NCBI RefSeq assembly: GCF_024170165.1 | Contig: NZ_JALJXP010000015.1 | Location: forward strand, 1 to 64,000 | DNA: 64,000 bases | Source: Pseudomonas nitroreducens | GTDB taxonomy: Bacteria; Pseudomonadota; Gammaproteobacteria; Pseudomonadales; Pseudomonadaceae | Direction: 5' to 3' | In this document: positions 30,301 to 37,765 of the stretch, in pieces | Numbering within the stretch: position 1 is the stretch's first letter | Layout: each line of letters opens with the position of its first letter | The notes under the pieces: model-generated | What the model saw: the letters and a program-made list of their open reading frames with translations, nothing else | What the model was told of the DNA's origin: nothing | The model's database searches: none | Program-made: the position numbers and the translations under genes

Positions 30301-32995
30301 CGTTGGGCAAGGCCGACGGCGGCGTGAAGCTCCACTGCCCGGTGCCGGCGTCGGCCGTAACCTGGCCGATGGGATTGCCATTGGCATCGAGGATGATCAC
30401 GGTGGCGCCCTGCTCTGCGCTGCCACTGAAGCTCAGACCATTGCTGGCATTGACCTGCGGCGGTGGCGGCGCGACAGCGTCCACCACGACACTGGTGGGC
30501 GGGCTGGGGTTACCGGCGGCGTCGATGGCCCGGACCACCACCACCGCTCCGTCGGGCAGCGAGGCTCCGGGAGTGAAAGACCACGCGCCACTGACGCCGT
30601 CGGCGCGGACCTGGCCAATGGGGTTGCCCAGGTTGTCGGTGAGGGTCACCAGGCTGCCGGGCTCGGCGATACCACTGAGAACGATGCCGTTGCTGACGTC
30701 CACCTGGGGCGCATCGGGCGCCACCCCATCGACGACCAGGTTGACCACCTGGCTCTGCTGACCGCTCTGCGGGTCCACCGCGACAACCTGCAACTGGGTG
30801 CCATCGGGGAACTGCACGCCGGGGGTGAAGCTCCAGTGCCCGTCGCCATCGGCAGTGATGGCGGCGATCAGATTGCCGTTGGCGTCGCGAATCTCCACCC
30901 GGTCCCCGGCATCCGCCGACCCGCTGATGCTCAGGCCGTTGCTCGGGTCGACGGTGGGCACCGAGGGAATGCTCGAATCCACCGTGACGCTGGCGGCTGG
31001 CCCGGTGTTGCCGGCGGCATCCGTAGCGGTGACCGACACCGACGTGCCATTGCCCAGCGGCGGGTTGAAGGTGAATTGCCAGTTGCCGCTGCCATCGGCC
31101 TGGGCCTGAGCAATAACCTGACCATTCGCGTCGAGCAGCAGGACCGTGCTGCCGGCTTCCGCAACGCCGCTGAACAGCCCGCCATTGCTCGCATTGACGG
31201 TGGGCACGGCCGGCGGCTGGGTGTCCAGGGTGATCTGCGCCGGGCCGCTGAGATTGCCCGCAGCGTCCTTCGCGACGACGGTGACCTGGGTGCCGTTGGG
31301 CAGCGGCGACCCGGTCGGGAAGCTCCAGTGGCCGTTGCCATCGGCGACGACGGTCGCCAGCGGAGTACCGTTGCCAGTGGTCAACACGACGGTTGCGCCC
31401 GCCTCCGCCGTGCCTTCCAGCCCGCCGGCATTGCCCGAGGTGATGCTGGGCGTGCCGGGCGCGATGCCATCCACCGTCACACTGACGGAACTGCTTTCCC
31501 CCTGCGGCCCGCGTGCCACAGCGTTGACCACGGTGCCGTCGGCCAGCGGGGTGAGCGGAGTGAAGCTCCAGTGCCCGTCGCCACCCACCACGGCAACCCC
31601 GATCAGCGTGCCCTGGGCATTGCTCAGGTACACCGTGGTGCCCAGGCTGCCGGTGCCTTGCAGAATGTGGCCGTTGCTCGGATCGATGACCGGCGCCGGG
31701 ACGCTGCCGCCGCCCGGCGCAGTGATGCTGACAACCGGGCTGGCGTTGCCGGCGGCGTCGCGGACGATGATCGAGACGATCTGCCCCACTGGCAGTGGCG
31801 AATCCAGGTTGAGACTGAAGCGGCCATCGGGCCCGACCTGCACGATCAGGTCGGGGACACCGTCATTGTTCAGGTCGATGGACAACGAACTGCCTGGCTC
31901 GGCGATACCGCTCAGGCCGCTGCGATCTGCACTGATCGACAGGTCATGGGCCGGTTCCGGTGGCGTGGTGTCCGGCCCGTTCACCAGGGTTGGCGGGCTG
32001 GTATTGCCGGCGGGGTCGGTCACCGTCACCGATACACCCTGGCCGTTGTTCACCGGAGCCGGCAGGGTGATCTCGAAATGCCCGTCGGAGCCGGCAACCC
32101 CGGTGGCGTCGGGGATACCGTCGCCGTTGGTGTCGACCTTCACGGTGGAGCCCGGCTCGGCGCTGCCGCTGACCTTGCTGCCGTCGTCCGACACCGTCAC
32201 GCCCGTCGCGGCGCCCGGCGCCGTGGTATCCGGCGCAGTGACGGTAGTGCCACTACTCGCGCCGCCGCCATTGGGCCCGCGCACCACCACGGTGACATTC
32301 TCGCCATTGCTCAACGGCGGGCTGACCGGCACCTGGAAGTTGCCGTTGCCGTCCACCGGTGCGGTGTAGTCGGGCTGGCCGTCACCGTTGACGTCCACCT
32401 CGACGGTCGAACCCGCTGTGGCACGGCCGGAGATCATGCTGCCGTCAGGGCTGACCGTGACATCGGTCGCCGGTGCGGGAGGTGCAGGCGGGTTGCTGCC
32501 GCCACCACCACCACCACCACCACCACCACCACTGCTGGCGATGGCGGCACCGCCGGCTATCACCGCGGCACCGGCGAGGATGGTGCCGGCGGTTCCCAGC
32601 CCGGCGACACCGCCTGCTGCGGCAGCACCCGCTTCGGCACCTGTCAGCGATTCGAAGCCGGCATCGATGGGCTCGGCCGCGTAGGTGGGCATCAGGGTGC
32701 CGTCTGCAGCGACCTGATCCAGCTCGGTCACTACCAGGTCGCCCTTCTCGTCCACCAGATAGAGCTGGCTGGGCGGCTGGCCTTCGGCGAAGAAGTTGGC
32801 GATGCGGATGGTCTCGCCGTCCTTGAGCTGCACCACGAGGTCGGCGCCGACCTGCTGGTAGCTGGCGACTGCGTCGGCAGTGACGTCCAGGGCCACGTTG
32901 CTGGCCTGCTGGAGAACGATGCTCCCTTCGACCGTCTGCTGCGTGGCGGTGGCCACCTGCACCTGAGACGCCACGACCTTCGCCTGGATCGCCAT
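21377..32995 (-). CDS. bapA: Giant BapA-like surface adhesin with about 39 Ig-like repeats
   Basis: This 3,872-residue secreted adhesin is the largest gene in the window. It has a BapA-prefix-type N-terminus (about 1-110), an Ala/Gly-rich linker ending in an 11-glycine tract (about 156-166), about 39 tandem Ig-like repeats of roughly 82 residues (about 177-3380), then about 490 C-terminal residues with a divergent repeat region, an RTX-like segment (GNAGADLF, GDGNDTIQL, near 3720-3750) and an acid-poor end (LLVEENTVHVVVS) typical of type I secretion signals. The first three repeats carry DxNxDGxPD calcium loops. The repeat consensus is AP-x-I-x-PSNGT-x-LSGTAE...GNWSFTP...DAAGN. It lies upstream of its exporter genes as in P. 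aeruginosa PA1874-1877, where BapA promotes biofilm formation; PA1874 is 2,468 residues. The SD is GAGGGA. No LapD/LapG pair is nearby. Confidence 0.95.
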   Translation of the reverse strand: MAIQAKVVASQVQVATATQQTVEGSIVLQQASNVALDVTADAVASYQQVGADLVVQLKDGETIRIANFFAEGQPPSQLYLVDEKGDLVVTELDQVAADGTLMPTYAAEPIDAGFESLTGAEAGAAAAGGVAGLGTAGTILAGAAVIAGGAAIASSGGGGGGGGGGGSNPPAPPAPATDVTVSPDGSMISGRATAGSTVEVDVNGDGQPDYTAPVDGNGNFQVPVSPPLSNGENVTVVVRGPNGGGASSGTTVTAPDTTAPGAATGVTVSDDGSKVSGSAEPGSTVKVDTNGDGIPDATGVAGSDGHFEITLPAPVNNGQGVSVTVTDPAGNTSPPTLVNGPDTTPPEPAHDLSISADRSGLSGIAEPGSSLSIDLNNDGVPDLIVQVGPDGRFSLNLDSPLPVGQIVSIIVRDAAGNASPVVSITAPGGGSVPAPVIDPSNGHILQGTGSLGTTVYLSNAQGTLIGVAVVGGDGHWSFTPLTPLADGTVVNAVARGPQGESSSVSVTVDGIAPGTPSITSGNAGGLEGTAEAGATVVLTTGNGTPLATVVADGNGHWSFPTGSPLPNGTQVTVVAKDAAGNLSGPAQITLDTQPPAVPTVNASNGGLFSGVAEAGSTVLLLDANGQVIAQAQADGSGNWQFTFNPPLGNGTSVSVTATDAAGNTGPAASVTVDSSIPSVPTVDPSNGLSISGSADAGDRVEIRDANGNLIAAITADGDGHWSFTPGVQFPDGTQLQVVAVDPQSGQQSQVVNLVVDGVAPDAPQVDVSNGIVLSGIAEPGSLVTLTDNLGNPIGQVRADGVSGAWSFTPGASLPDGAVVVVRAIDAAGNPSPPTSVVVDAVAPPPPQVNASNGLSFSGSAEQGATVIILDANGNPIGQVTADAGTGQWSFTPPSALPNGTQISVVARDAAGNVGQPTPLIVDRQAPDAPQIDASNGDVLHGSAEPGSTVTLTDGNGNPIAQVVADPVTGDWSFTPGTPLGNGTQVNATATDAAGNVSQVGQITVDNLPPNAPSAGPSNGTQISGTAEPGSTVVIMDASGQPLGEAAVGLNGFWLFRFSQALPTGFVLRLAVRDAAGNVGAETTTTVDSNLTTPPTPDASNGSVISGTAEAGQQVIVRDANGNEIGRTTADGDGNWSVTPASPLANGTDYQVVAVDPVSGHESVPIVGTVDSVAPAAPTINGSTGTTLTGTAEPGSTVTLSDGNGNPIAVVTADGNGQWTFTPGTALPNGTLVNVTATDAAGNVSQPANTTVDSVAPPAPQVDPSNGQLLTGTAEANATVIIRDAGGNVIGEAVADGGGVWSFAPQPALADGTQVTVMARDAAGNESGTVGVTVDAQPPAAPVVTPSTGAELSGTAEPNAQVVVISANGQVIAEVPVGPGGTWSYTPSTPLPDGATLSVVAVDSSGNRSGTTTVTIDSTPPADPVVNPGNGTQVSGTAEPGSTVTVTDSNNNPVGQTTADGQGNWSITPASPLPDGSSVTVVATDPAGNASNGTTVIIDTSAPTTPAAAPSNGTVLSGTGEDGSTLVFTDGAGNALGQVTVGAGGNWTFTPDQPLADGTVVTIVARDAAGNESGPVQVTVDSSAPGTPTLDPSNGLALGGTGEIGSTVIVSVAGSEVARVQVGPDGRWSYTPGSPIADGTAISVQGTDAAGNTTPIVSGSVDGVAPGAPDINPSNGTTFTGTAEAGSTVILSGPNGEIGRALADGEGHWTFTATTPVGNGVTVSAVAQDAAGNTSGSDSVVVDSSAPAAPSIDPSNGTLITGTSEIASTITLVYANNVLIGQATTDPDGNWTFTPNPPLADGTKIDVIAQDAAGNASSVASIIIDATPPAAPVVAASNGSVLTGTAEPGSSVTISRGGVELGSATADPVTGQWSITPTSAVGNGDVLQVAARDAAGNISQPTAVTIDAVPPGQPVINATNGALLSGTAEAGSTVLLSDGSGNPLGTAVADANGHWSLTPTSPLPDGTTVNALAQDAAGNQGPSQSVVVDNTLPDAPIINASNGSVISGTAVPGAEVVLSDGSGNEITRVIADPISGQWSYVPGLPLANGTEVVAVAVVEGRTSGVSAITIDAVAPDAPTIVPSNGTELSGTAEAGSTVILADGNGDPVGQTVADGSGHWSFSPVAPLANGTVVNVVAQDAAGNVSARASTTVDSVAPIAPTLNASNGNVVTGSAEPGATVLLTDGNGSPLGQVVADATTGQWSFTPNPPLVGGTTVNAVAQDAAGNTSTLANTVVDTTAPTTPTILPSNGSVLSGTGEAGSSIVLTDGNGNPIAQVSVDGNGKWTYTPASALPNGTTVNAVSVDAAGNQSSSVNTVVDTTAPADPTINLSNGTLLTGTAEANALVLLSDGSGNPIGQVRADANGAWSLAVSPALANGTVVSAQAKDAAGNTSNSVSTTVDSVAPVAPTIAVSNGAELHGTAENNATVLLTDGNGNLIGQTTTNGSGNWTFTPGTALANGTVVNAVARDATGNTSVAATTTVDSVAPPTPTINASNGTLLTGTAEADATVILTDGNGNPIAQVTANGSGEWSFAPGVALPDGTVVNVVAQDAAGNTSGSASTTVDAVAPASPTIDPSNGVHITGTATAGVTVVLTDGGGNPIGTTVADGAGNWSFDPSTPLGNGVVIQAASRDAVGNTSGSVSTTVDNVAPPPPTIEPSNGTELAGTAEANATVVLTDGNGNLIGTTVANGSGDWEFTPSPTLANGTTVTAVAQDAAGNTSGSASTVVDSQPPQPPVIDPSNGTLLSGTAELGVTVVLSVDGVELARVAVQGDGTWSFPVPSALANGTVVDAVTVDATGNLSASVSVTIDALAPLAPTVTPSDGAVLAGTAEANATVFLRDGLGNLIGSVQADANGNWHFVPDSPLGDGLEVVISARDAVGNVSLTTSVVIDASLPAVPVIAPSNGTVISGTAEANATIILTTTGGLPIGQVNADVNGNWSFTPGTPLADGTVINAVARDASNNLSGVATLVVDAVAPNVPVVSPSNGSQILGTAEAGSTVVLSVGGVSIAQVVADGTGHWTYSPGVPLANGVQVSVVAKDATGNTSIAAVVTVDSVAPNTPTIAASNGITFTGTAEANSTVIISGANGALLGQVTANASGIWTFNPSTPVGNGVVVSAVAKDAAGNVSLIAATTTVDAQPPALPVVNPSNGALLAGTAEAGATVVLSVAGNIIGQVTANAQGQWSFAPGVALANGVQVSVVAKDAVGNTSIAASVTVDAVAPTAPVVAPSNGSVLSGTAEIGSTVILKVGGAIIAQVTADATGNWSFTPGSPLANNTQVSVTAKDAAGNTSVATTIGVDSVAPVAPSGLSVTANGTVLSGIAEANSTVKVIINGDAANPITVQANGSGNFTVNLSPALTAGQLLTVNAVDAAGNAGAAIQIQAPDLTRPLLTIAEAADGYINKAELADGIQVRVGLTAGARAGQTLTLRYNGPGGYTFSQAHVLTAAEITAGVVLVTMLPAAGVAAIPQGAATVTADVNGGLTATPASFTLDTIAPTAPVLSLAGNLLGISGEANSTLTVDVNVAGLSSHTELSAGSTGLGSLDLLTGLSGMALTWDQLLDASISVASRDAAGNVSGAALGLNLENVLAQNTVTIGGLGLAVGLLPPVLGVSGTAIAGGSLAVQVITPLVNVTLHPIVDSTGHFTINLLAPDLLAQLGLSVTGLLNLGSQLSLQLVAYDAAGHQSSTYGLSLTGSGLSLAIGEVSVTGTAGADVFVGQSGAEHFYGNAGADLFLHVGTNDIVQAGDGNDTIQLQATNFKSIDGGTGFDTIMLDHGISLNYGALGTGTWTNIERVDMGKGDTGGSLTLTAAQVDAVTDANNVLQVTGDSNDTLTVRGAVDTGVNQVHSGISYDVYTFGNTTLLVEENTVHVVVS
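32494..32532. repeat. (CCA/GGT)n microsatellite inside bapA
   Basis: Nine consecutive GGT codons plus two GGC codons on the coding (minus) strand encode 11 glycines between the N-terminal module and the first Ig-like repeat. Steps of 3 bp keep the frame, so slipped-strand changes would alter linker length rather than abolish the protein. Confidence 0.8.
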
Positions 32996-33822
32996 GCTGA
33001 TTCCCTCTGCCCGGAATAATGTTTTTGTTTATGGGCAGAAAGAGATAGCAGCTTCTGTGCAGGGCGCCGAAAGTGCGGAGGAAGGCTCTTGGACGAAGGG
33101 TTTAATCGAAAGGTAGTAGCCTATGCACCGGGCCGGAAGTTCAGAATTTACTGATCAACGGCAGATAGCGGCAGTAACCACTGCCGCTGCGCTTTTTGAC
33201 AACTATTTGACATTTACTGCAAGCACCGCCCTTTCAGCCTCAGCGCCAGAATCGGATTCCGCGACAACTTGATCCGCGCTGCCGACTGGCCTCCTGCCAA
33301 TATTCAGTCGCTTGTTTCACTATCGCCAATAACTTACACGGTCGTAATCCCTGGATTACAGAATCACCGTTCGTCGGATAGCTTGATCAGGCAGATTCCT
33401 GTCCGCACGGACAGGCCAAACCCAGGCTGCGACGCGACCAAGAGGCCCGATGCAGAGCGAAGCGGCAGAATAGACGCGCGGACATGCAAAATCGTATGTA
33501 AAAAGCCTGTCCCCCGGCGGATATCCTCCGCCAGGCAGCACGGATGCAATGCACCGGAGCAACTTCAGGCAACCCCTGATGAACTTCGGGCATTCGACTG
33601 CACAGACATGGCTTGATAGGCAGGAGCGGAGAAATTAATCAGCGGGATAATCCGCTTCGAAGGATATGAACGCGGAATAACCCGGTCGGTTCGCACGGAA
33701 ACTCTGCATGACAGCCGCCCGACTAAAGTACGGCAAAGCGGAAGGATGAATATATTGCCGGGAATATCCGGAGACCGAACGGATAATCCGGTCTCCGGAG
33801 TTCACTTAATCAGCGTGGCTAC
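32996..33822. other. 827-bp AT-richer region upstream of bapA
   Basis: No gene is supported; a 115-codon plus-strand frame at 33269-33616 has no SD and an unlikely composition. Base composition is clearly more AT-rich than the neighbours, especially 33000-33400. The bapA promoter should lie here, reading leftwards. Two TTGACA-like hexamers occur on the plus strand near 33195-33215, with no gene to serve. Hairpins at about 33639-33655 and 33768-33798 lie near the mqo end. Confidence 0.55.
33768..33798 (-). terminator. Hairpin downstream of mqo
   Basis: CCGGAGACC (33768-33776) pairs with GGTCTCCGG (33790-33798), a perfect 9-bp stem with a 13-nt loop, 25 bp past the mqo stop codon. The following minus-strand sequence is AT-rich (ATATTCCCGG) but has no clean U-run. 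Confidence 0.45.
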
Positions 33823-35457
33823 TTAAAGCGCCATATCGCTGGAAGCCTTTTCCGCCGCCGGGGCGGCGTCGGTCGGCTGGGCGGCCGGGGCCTGGTCGAT
33901 CGCTGGCGGCGGGTCCAGTTGCAGGACCTTGGCGGTGTAGCTCCACTCTTCGAAGGTCTTCTCCGGGCTGTCATTGAGCCTGGTGCCATAGCTCGGGACG
34001 ATCTGGTGGACCTTGGCCTGCCATTCGGGGGTGGCGAGTTTGTCCTTGAACACCTTCTCCAGCACGCTGAGCATGATCGGCGCGGCGGTGGAAGCGCCCG
34101 GCGAGGCACCCAGCAGGCCGGCGATGCTGCCGTCGGCGGAAGAGACGATCTCGGTGCCGAGCTTCAGTACGCCACCCTTGTCGGCGTCACGCTTGATGAT
34201 CTGCACACGCTGGCCGGCCTGCCACAGGCGCCAGTCCTCGGCCTTGGCTTCCGGGAAGTACTCGCGCAGGGCCGCCAGGCGATCGTCGTCGGAGAGCATC
34301 AGCTGGCCGGCGAGGTACTCCACCAGCGGGTACTCGTCGATGCCCACGCGGGTCATCGGCCAGACGTTGTGGACGTTGGTGCTGCCCAGCAGGTCGAGGT
34401 ACGAGCCTTCCTTGAGGAACTTGGTGGAGAAGGTAGCGAATGGCCCGAAGAGGATCACGCGCTTGCCATCGAGCACGCGGGTGTCCAGGTGCGGCACGGA
34501 CATCGGCGGAGCGCCGACCGACGCCTTGCCATAGGCCTTGGCCAGGTGCTGCTGAGCGATGGTCGGGTTCTCGGTGACCAGGAACGAACCACCCACCGGG
34601 AAGCCGGCGTAGTCCCTGGCTTCCTCGATGCCGGACTTCTGCAGCAGGCGCAGGGCGCCGCCGCCGGCGCCGATGAAGACGAACTTCGCATCGGTCTGGG
34701 TGACGCTGCCGTCCTTGAGGTTCTTGTAGCCGACGCGCCAGGTGCCATCACTGTTGCGGGTGATGTCCTCGACTTCGCTGGAGAGCTTCAGGCTGAAATT
34801 GGGCCTGGTCTGCAGGTAGCCGGCGAACTGGCGGGTGATCTCGCCGAAGTTGACGTCGGTGCCGATCGGCGTCCAGGTGGCAGCGATCTTCTGCGCGGGG
34901 TCGCGGCCCTGCATCATCAGCGGCACCCACTTGGCGATCTGCGCCGGGTCCTCGGAGTACTGCATGCCGCGGAACAGCGGGCTGGCCTGCAGCGCCTCGT
35001 AGCGCTTCTTGAGGAAGGCGATGTTGTCGTCGCCCCAGACGAAGCTCATGTGCGGGGTGGTGTTGATGAACGAACGCGGGTTCTTCAGCACGCCGTTCTG
35101 CACCTGCCAGGCCCAGAACTGACGGGAGATCTGGAACGACTCGTTGATCTCCACGGCCTTGGCGATGGTGACGTTGCCGTCCTTGTCTTCGGGGGTGTAG
35201 TTCAGCTCGGCCAGGGCGGAGTGGCCGGTGCCGGCGTTGTTCCAGCCGTTGGAGCTTTCCTGCGCGACGCCGTCCAGGCGCTCGACCATCTCCATGCTCC
35301 AGCCCGGTTCCAGCTCGTTGAGCCAGACGCCCAGGGTGGTGCTCATGATGCCGCCGCCGATCAGCAGCACATCGACCTTCTTGGTTTCCGCGAACGCGGG
35401 CGCGCAATTCACTGCCAGAGCGAGGCCCAGCAGCGCCCCGCTAACTTGCTTGATCAT
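33823..35457 (-). CDS. mqo: Malate:quinone oxidoreductase (EC 1.1.5.4) with signal peptide
   Basis: This FAD-dependent membrane-associated enzyme oxidises malate to oxaloacetate and passes electrons to quinone, replacing or joining NAD-malate dehydrogenase in the TCA cycle. It has 544 residues. Family motifs are the FAD fold [19 protein letters not shown] (about 29-47), [41 protein letters not shown] and [15 protein letters not shown]. Unlike the classical cytoplasmic Mqo, it starts with a Sec-type signal peptide ([23 protein letters not shown], cut after AFA), a form also known in other Pseudomonas. The last 40 residues are an Ala/Pro-rich tail ([19 protein letters not shown]) outside the conserved fold. 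It is monocistronic, with a 677-bp upstream region. Confidence 0.93.
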   Translation of the reverse strand: MIKQVSGALLGLALAVNCAPAFAETKKVDVLLIGGGIMSTTLGVWLNELEPGWSMEMVERLDGVAQESSNGWNNAGTGHSALAELNYTPEDKDGNVTIAKAVEINESFQISRQFWAWQVQNGVLKNPRSFINTTPHMSFVWGDDNIAFLKKRYEALQASPLFRGMQYSEDPAQIAKWVPLMMQGRDPAQKIAATWTPIGTDVNFGEITRQFAGYLQTRPNFSLKLSSEVEDITRNSDGTWRVGYKNLKDGSVTQTDAKFVFIGAGGGALRLLQKSGIEEARDYAGFPVGGSFLVTENPTIAQQHLAKAYGKASVGAPPMSVPHLDTRVLDGKRVILFGPFATFSTKFLKEGSYLDLLGSTNVHNVWPMTRVGIDEYPLVEYLAGQLMLSDDDRLAALREYFPEAKAEDWRLWQAGQRVQIIKRDADKGGVLKLGTEIVSSADGSIAGLLGASPGASTAAPIMLSVLEKVFKDKLATPEWQAKVHQIVPSYGTRLNDSPEKTFEEWSYTAKVLQLDPPPAIDQAPAAQPTDAAPAAEKASSDMAL

Positions 35458-36134
35458 CGAAAGGTTTTCTCGTCGTTAGGGCTTGGCCTTTCCCACCGGC
35501 GTCATACAGCGTGAAGGCCAAGCCCCACGCGCAGGATGCGTGCGATGGGCAAGGCGACAGATGACGAGGATGAGTCGGGACTCAGTTCCCTCCTCCGCCG
35601 GCTCTGGGGCCTGCTTGATGGAATGAGGGACGTCCTGCGCAGAGAGACACGCAAAGCCTTCGGCTTTGGCTCTTGTTGTGGGAGGGATGCATGGTCTGCT
35701 GAAACGTTTGCGCATTCTATAGAAAGCGAACTGCATCACCAACCGTTTCGGTCAACCATCGGGCGTCCGACTGAGCTGTAAGCCTCTTCGTATTGTTACA
35801 AGCCATTGTAGGAGCGGGCCATGCCCGCGATTCCGCCGGCAAGGCCGGCATCTGCCTCACGCCAGCCTGACCGGCATGGCGCGGGATCGGTGGCGGGCAT
35901 GGCCCGCTCCTACACAGCCACGCACCACAACGTTACCGAAGCGCACCGCAAGCGTGCACGAATTGTCCTGTGCGTTACCGTTCCGCCCCGTTTCTGCCCG
36001 CGCATTCCTACGTCGTTTTCCTACATCCGCCGCTCTACCCCGCCCCATTCCCATCACATCGCCAGCATTGGCACGGCAACTGCTTGATTGCATGCATGGA
36101 TAATTGGATCCAAAAATCCACGAGGAACCACCCC
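35458..36134. other. 677-bp divergent intergenic region with a REPIN
   Basis: It separates mqo (minus) and the GntR gene (plus). No gene is supported. The left part (35460-35800) should hold the mqo promoter, the middle holds a long inverted REP pair (35808-35914), and the right part (about 36060-36134) should hold the promoter of the GntR-ABC operon. Confidence 0.6.
35808..35914. repeat. Long inverted REP pair
   Basis: GTAGGAGCGGGCCATGCCCG at the left and CGGGCATGGCCCGCTCCTAC at the right are inverted copies about 65 bp apart; an inner GCCGGCAAGGCCGGC palindrome lies between. The arm sequence matches the one at 11766. Confidence 0.85.
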
Positions 36135-36800
36135 ATGCGCCTGGTACCCGCTGCCCGCCCGCCGATGAGCGCCGAAGACGAGGCCTACGACTATCTCCTC
36201 CAGGCCATCTGCACCGGCCGCTACAAGACCGGCGACCGCCTGGTGGCCGAAGACATCGCCAGCGACATCGGCATGAGCCGGATGCCCGTGCGCGGTGCCT
36301 TCAAGCGCCTGGACGCCGAGGGCCTGGTGACCCTACGGCCCAATCGCGGGGCCATCGTCAGCGGCCTGAACATCGAGGAGATGCGCGAAGTCTTCGAGAT
36401 GCGCAGCGCCCTGGAGGGCCTGGCCATCCGCATTGCCGTACCGCAACTGACCGACCGCGACCTGTCCCGCCTCGAACGCATGCTCGACGAGATGGACGAC
36501 TACCGCGACGACAGCGCCGAGTGGGTCAGCCGCCACCGTGCCTTCCACGAATACCTCTGCAGCCTCGCCGGACGTCCGCGCCTGCTGCGCCAGATCACCG
36601 CGCTGTATTCGGTGATCGAGCCGCACATGCGCCTGTGGCTGCAGCACGTCGACAAGCCCATGAGCGCCCGCGAGGAACACACCGTGATCCTCGACGCCCT
36701 GCGCTCGGGCGATGCCCGCGAAGCCGAGCGGGTGATCTGCGACCACATCGAGGGAACCATTCCCTCCCTGGCCAAGTTTCTGGAGGCGCAAGCCACCTGA
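36135..36800 (+). CDS. GntR-family (FCD domain) transcriptional regulator
   Basis: This 221-residue regulator has a winged HTH at about 12-75 (AYDYLLQAICTGRYKTGDRLV, DIASDIGMSRMPVRGAFKRL, GLVTLRPNRGAIV) and an FCD ligand domain at about 80-215 with the usual metal-type histidines (SRHRAFHEYL, REEHTVILDALRSGD, CDHIEG). ATG 36135 is preceded by GAGGA at 8-nt spacing, better than the upstream in-frame ATG at 36102. It lies 147 bp upstream of and in line with the ABC transporter and gamma-glutamyltransferase genes, so it probably controls them in response to their substrate. Confidence 0.88.
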   Translation: MRLVPAARPPMSAEDEAYDYLLQAICTGRYKTGDRLVAEDIASDIGMSRMPVRGAFKRLDAEGLVTLRPNRGAIVSGLNIEEMREVFEMRSALEGLAIRIAVPQLTDRDLSRLERMLDEMDDYRDDSAEWVSRHRAFHEYLCSLAGRPRLLRQITALYSVIEPHMRLWLQHVDKPMSAREEHTVILDALRSGDAREAERVICDHIEGTIPSLAKFLEAQAT

Positions 36801-36947
36801 AAGCGCGTGCCACCCACGCGCCATCCACCCCAACGCAATCCACCCAAGAAGCGCAATCCACGAAGCAGCGAATCGAAGCAACGGGCGCCTAGACCCGTAC
36901 TTCTGTGTCCCTGAACTGCCCCTGGCAACCCCACCCCGGAGCTCAAC

Positions 36948-37754
36948 ATGTTCGAACGCAGGATCCCGCAGTGCCTTCTCGCCCTTTGCCTGGCCGCCCC
37001 GCTGGCGCACGCCGATGTGAAGATTCCCGACCGCTTGCAGAACGCCAGCAAGGTGACCTTCTGCGGCGGCATGGACTCCCCGCCCATGGGCTTCTATGAC
37101 GCCAACCAGAAGCTCACCGGGGTCACCATCGACCTCGGCGAGGCCATCGCCAAGCGCCTGGGCGACAAGAAGATCGACTGGCGCATCACGCCCTTCTCCG
37201 GGCTGATCCCGGCGCTGCTGGCCGGCCAGTGCGACATGCTGGTGGACCAGCTGTTCGACAAGCCCGAGCGGCGCGAAGTGATCGACATGGTCAACTACAT
37301 GTACTCCAGCCAGGCCGTGGTGGTCGCCAAGGGCAACCCCGAGGGCATCCGCACCCTGGACGATCTCTCCGGCAAGAAGGTCGCGGTGCTCAACGGCTCG
37401 ACCATCCGCACCCTGCTCGACGCCCACAACGAGAAGCTGGCCAAGGCCGGCAAGCCGCCGATGAAGGTGGTGGTCTACAACACCGACACCGACGCCTTCC
37501 AGTCGCTGCGCATCCGCCAGACCGACGCCTACGGCACCACCGTGGAAACCGCCGGCTACTACCAGAGCATGGCGCCGGACCTGTTCGAAATCGGCGTGCC
37601 GGCTTTCGCGCGCATCCTCACCGGCCTGGGCATCCGCAAGGACGACAAGCAGCTGAGCGAGGCCGTCACGCAGATCATCAAGGACATGCAGGCCGACGGC
37701 AGCTACGCCGCGCTGCTGGCCAAGTGGCACATCGAAGGCGACAAACTGGACTGA
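36948..37754 (+). CDS. Periplasmic amino acid-binding protein of an ABC transporter (family 3)
   Basis: The protein has 268 residues with a signal peptide (about 1-22, ending AHA) and a mature bilobal family-3 solute-binding fold: KVTFCGGMDSPPMGFYD at the N-terminal lobe, GVTIDLGEAIAKRLG, FSGLIPALLAGQCDM and DLSGKKVAVLNGST. It should capture a polar amino acid or derivative and hand it to the permease encoded 11 nt downstream. The usual family-3 arginine for the carboxylate is not obvious, and two cysteines (in FCGGMD and GQCDM) are unusual. The ligand is unknown; the operon context with a PotF-like protein and a gamma-glutamyltransferase points to gamma-glutamyl or polyamine-type compounds. 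Confidence 0.88.
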   Translation: MFERRIPQCLLALCLAAPLAHADVKIPDRLQNASKVTFCGGMDSPPMGFYDANQKLTGVTIDLGEAIAKRLGDKKIDWRITPFSGLIPALLAGQCDMLVDQLFDKPERREVIDMVNYMYSSQAVVVAKGNPEGIRTLDDLSGKKVAVLNGSTIRTLLDAHNEKLAKAGKPPMKVVVYNTDTDAFQSLRIRQTDAYGTTVETAGYYQSMAPDLFEIGVPAFARILTGLGIRKDDKQLSEAVTQIIKDMQADGSYAALLAKWHIEGDKLD

Positions 37755-37765
37755 GGTAACGAGCC

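Noticed and set aside
22800-32400. Regular repeats that could be mistaken for a CRISPR or satellite array
   Set aside because: The period is about 246 bp (82 codons), always in frame and diverged at third positions: these are protein repeats of the adhesin.
32485-32640. LapG-type cleavage site in the N-terminus of BapA (AAAG in the Ala-rich stretch, about residues 124-128)
   Set aside because: The N-terminus is of the BapA-prefix type rather than a LapA retention module, and Ala/Gly-rich linkers contain such tetrapeptides by chance. No lapD/lapG genes are nearby.
21293-33019. Several very long plus-strand open frames (up to about 1,700 codons) opposite bapA
   Set aside because: They mirror the repetitive, GC-rich codon pattern of the adhesin on the other strand. 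They have no SD, no coherent fold and a repeated Gly/His/Arg/Asp composition. The minus strand has a clear domain architecture and operon context.
33269-33616. 115-codon plus-strand frame upstream of bapA
   Set aside because: No SD, unusual residue mix and located in a promoter-like AT-richer region; likely non-coding.
36104-36892. 262-codon frame overlapping the GntR gene in another frame
   Set aside because: Arg/Pro/His-rich with no recognisable fold; the frame from 36135 shows a clear HTH and FCD domain.
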